From the NCBI RefSeq assembly GCF_013377495.2, contig NC_066365.1:6266501-6330500 (forward strand): a stretch of DNA of 64,000 nucleotides, in the 5' to 3' direction. Positions 62,401 through 64,000 of this stretch are shown here, in pieces (within the stretch, counting starts at the first letter, position 1; every line of letters starts with the position of its first letter). Below the pieces are notes generated by a model. It was given only the letters and a program-made list of their open reading frames with translations. It was not told the DNA's origin and did no database searches. This DNA comes from Cygnus atratus. Taxonomy: Eukaryota > Chordata > Aves > Anseriformes > Anatidae. The position numbers were made by a program, and so were the translations under genes.

Positions 62401-64000
62401 ACACACACCACACCACTCCTACATAGTAACACCTGGAGCAAGCAAAGACCCTAGATTCCAACCACCAAATTTTCCCATTGCTTCAACAACACAACCATGA
62501 GGATCTGTGCGGCTCAACGCAACAAATTTGGTTGGTTCAGTTGATAAGAATAGTTCAGGAACATACACTTAAGAAGAGTTAGACTTGAAGGCGAGGCACT
62601 GCTCCAGCCAGCCACTTGGACTTCTCCACTTAACAGTCTACAAAAACACCGAAAAGAAGCTGAGCTGGCCCTGCATAGATCCAGAACAGGCCCACTTGAG
62701 CTCCTTATCGCAGCTGTAATGTGCCAGCAAGGACCAACTTTATTTTTTTTCACCTCACCCTTGCAATTATCGCTCCACACAGCCCGTGAAATCTGCAGCA
62801 GCTGTGATCTAATAAACTTGTAAGAAACGGACAAGTTCTGAGCAACAGGACAAAGCATCTAGGCTGACAGTGGTTAAACTCAGGATGTATTTAAAAGAAG
62901 CACAACCGCTAACACCCTTTTTGCCAGAAAACTATGCTTTCTCCTTATAAATATCATCAAAACCCACAGCTCTCTGATGGTACTGAAAGAAATGACATGC
63001 CAAAATCAATGCAAATTCTAATAAAGTTTAGATACAGCACCTAGAAAGCACTAATCACGGTGTCCACTGCAAATTGTAATTTTTAGTCAGTCTCACAGTT
63101 CCCCAAAACAGAGAAATACCATTACCTCCAAAAATAGAAATCAATCACAGAGATGTTAGAACCCGGTATCTGAAAAACTTCCATATCCTGCATTTTTCAC
63201 AACAAAAATCCTCACCAGGTCGCTATAATAACGTAGCTTGAGCAAGAGCTTTGTTCACAACATAGGCTTAGCACTCAGATTACCAGGTGATAGAAGATTT
63301 TCTCCCACCTTGAAATTTCACTGCCTTACACCAACATAATCATAGCCATGTATAATTAAATGCATTTATTCAGCATTTTCCTGTAACTCAGGGTGATTTT
63401 CTGAACTCAGAGGATACAAAATACAGAACTGACACCTCTGGGTGCAAAGTCATGCTCAGCCTTAGCCATGGCAACTCTCCCCTTCAAATCAGGATTAAAA
63501 TCTGTTCATCCACATAAACCAGGTTATGGGAGTCAAATGCTGATGAAATAACAAAGGATGTAATCTTACTTTCACTGAAGTCCATAATAAAGCTCCCCCT
63601 GACTTCAGCAAGAGCAAAAAACAGCATCAGATTTCTACAAATTATTATTATTCTCTGCAAAGCACCTTACACATTTCCCATCAGACCCCTCCAGAAGGAT
63701 GATGGTCTCTCAGCTTCCTAATAATATTGCCTCATAGAAAAGCACCTCTGACTGCCAGCACTAATTTAACTTCTCTGACCACCTGAGGAATACCATTTGA
63801 CTTGAGAAAAGAATCAAGCCCTATCGAAGAACCAGAGACACACCAACACTAACAACTCTATGATACCCCTGTAACTAACGAAATTAAGTCAATGCCATGT
63901 TTTAAGAAGATCTTGTACAAGCATCTATTCCTCTCTGTACAATATACATCTAAGACTTGTAAAATAACGTTTGCTTCCGTGTATACAAGCACTTAGATTT
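59476..64000. other. Non-coding stretch, no genes seen
   Basis: AT-rich unique-looking DNA to the window end. A GT-type run (TTTGTTTG) lies at about 62129-62152. The 114-codon minus frame at 62514-62858 has no recognisable domain or splice context. No repeat family is recognised. Confidence 0.55.

Noticed and set aside
62514..62858. 114-codon minus-strand open frame
   Set aside because: No recognisable domain, no acceptor or donor at its edges. Within chance for this window size.
1..64000. tRNA, rRNA, CRISPR array, bacterial operon or other prokaryotic features
   Set aside because: None seen. Sequence character, the spliced TACR3 exon, CR1 and ERVL-type elements are vertebrate.

Overview
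The window is vertebrate nuclear DNA, almost certainly from a bird outside the fowl lineage. The evidence for a bird is several CR1 LINE copies with the octamer-like avian CR1 tail, and a solo LTR of the avian ERVL class. The evidence for a vertebrate gene locus is the last coding exon of TACR3, the neurokinin-3 (tachykinin) receptor. There are no operons, tRNAs, rRNAs or CRISPR arrays. The bulk is AT-rich single-copy DNA, typical of a gene-poor flank.

Layout. 1-1173 is the end of the last TACR3 intron. 1174-1483 is the terminal coding exon on the + strand, followed by a probable 3' UTR. The next ~60 kb looks like the intergenic region downstream of TACR3. It contains: a 41-bp perfect inverted repeat (5793-5880); a 579-bp solo ERVL-type LTR with an exact 5-bp target duplication (6861-7439); a 2-kb 5'-truncated CR1 with 640 open codons through the reverse transcriptase (about 25815-27797); a GC-rich block carrying a broken ORF1-like protein with a KKxVETQTEA duplication, CxxC motifs and a coiled coil (about 38600-39365); older CR1 3' ends at 41271, 43850 and 49708 (the last on the minus strand); and a young CR1 3' end at 58934 beside an AT-rich microsatellite.

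The most unexpected part is a GC-rich island at about 44100-45560. On the minus strand it has a well-formed TATA box, a CRE-like element upstream, a start codon in strong context, a short basic protein, a possible 112-bp intron with a long pyrimidine tract, and AATAAA signals over an A-rich end. I read it as a candidate small gene or retrogene that I do not recognise. It is a hypothesis, not an established gene.

Apart from TACR3, I see no exon that I can assign to a known protein. Several AT-rich stretches with clustered homeodomain-type cores may be conserved non-coding elements, but only cross-species alignment can show that.
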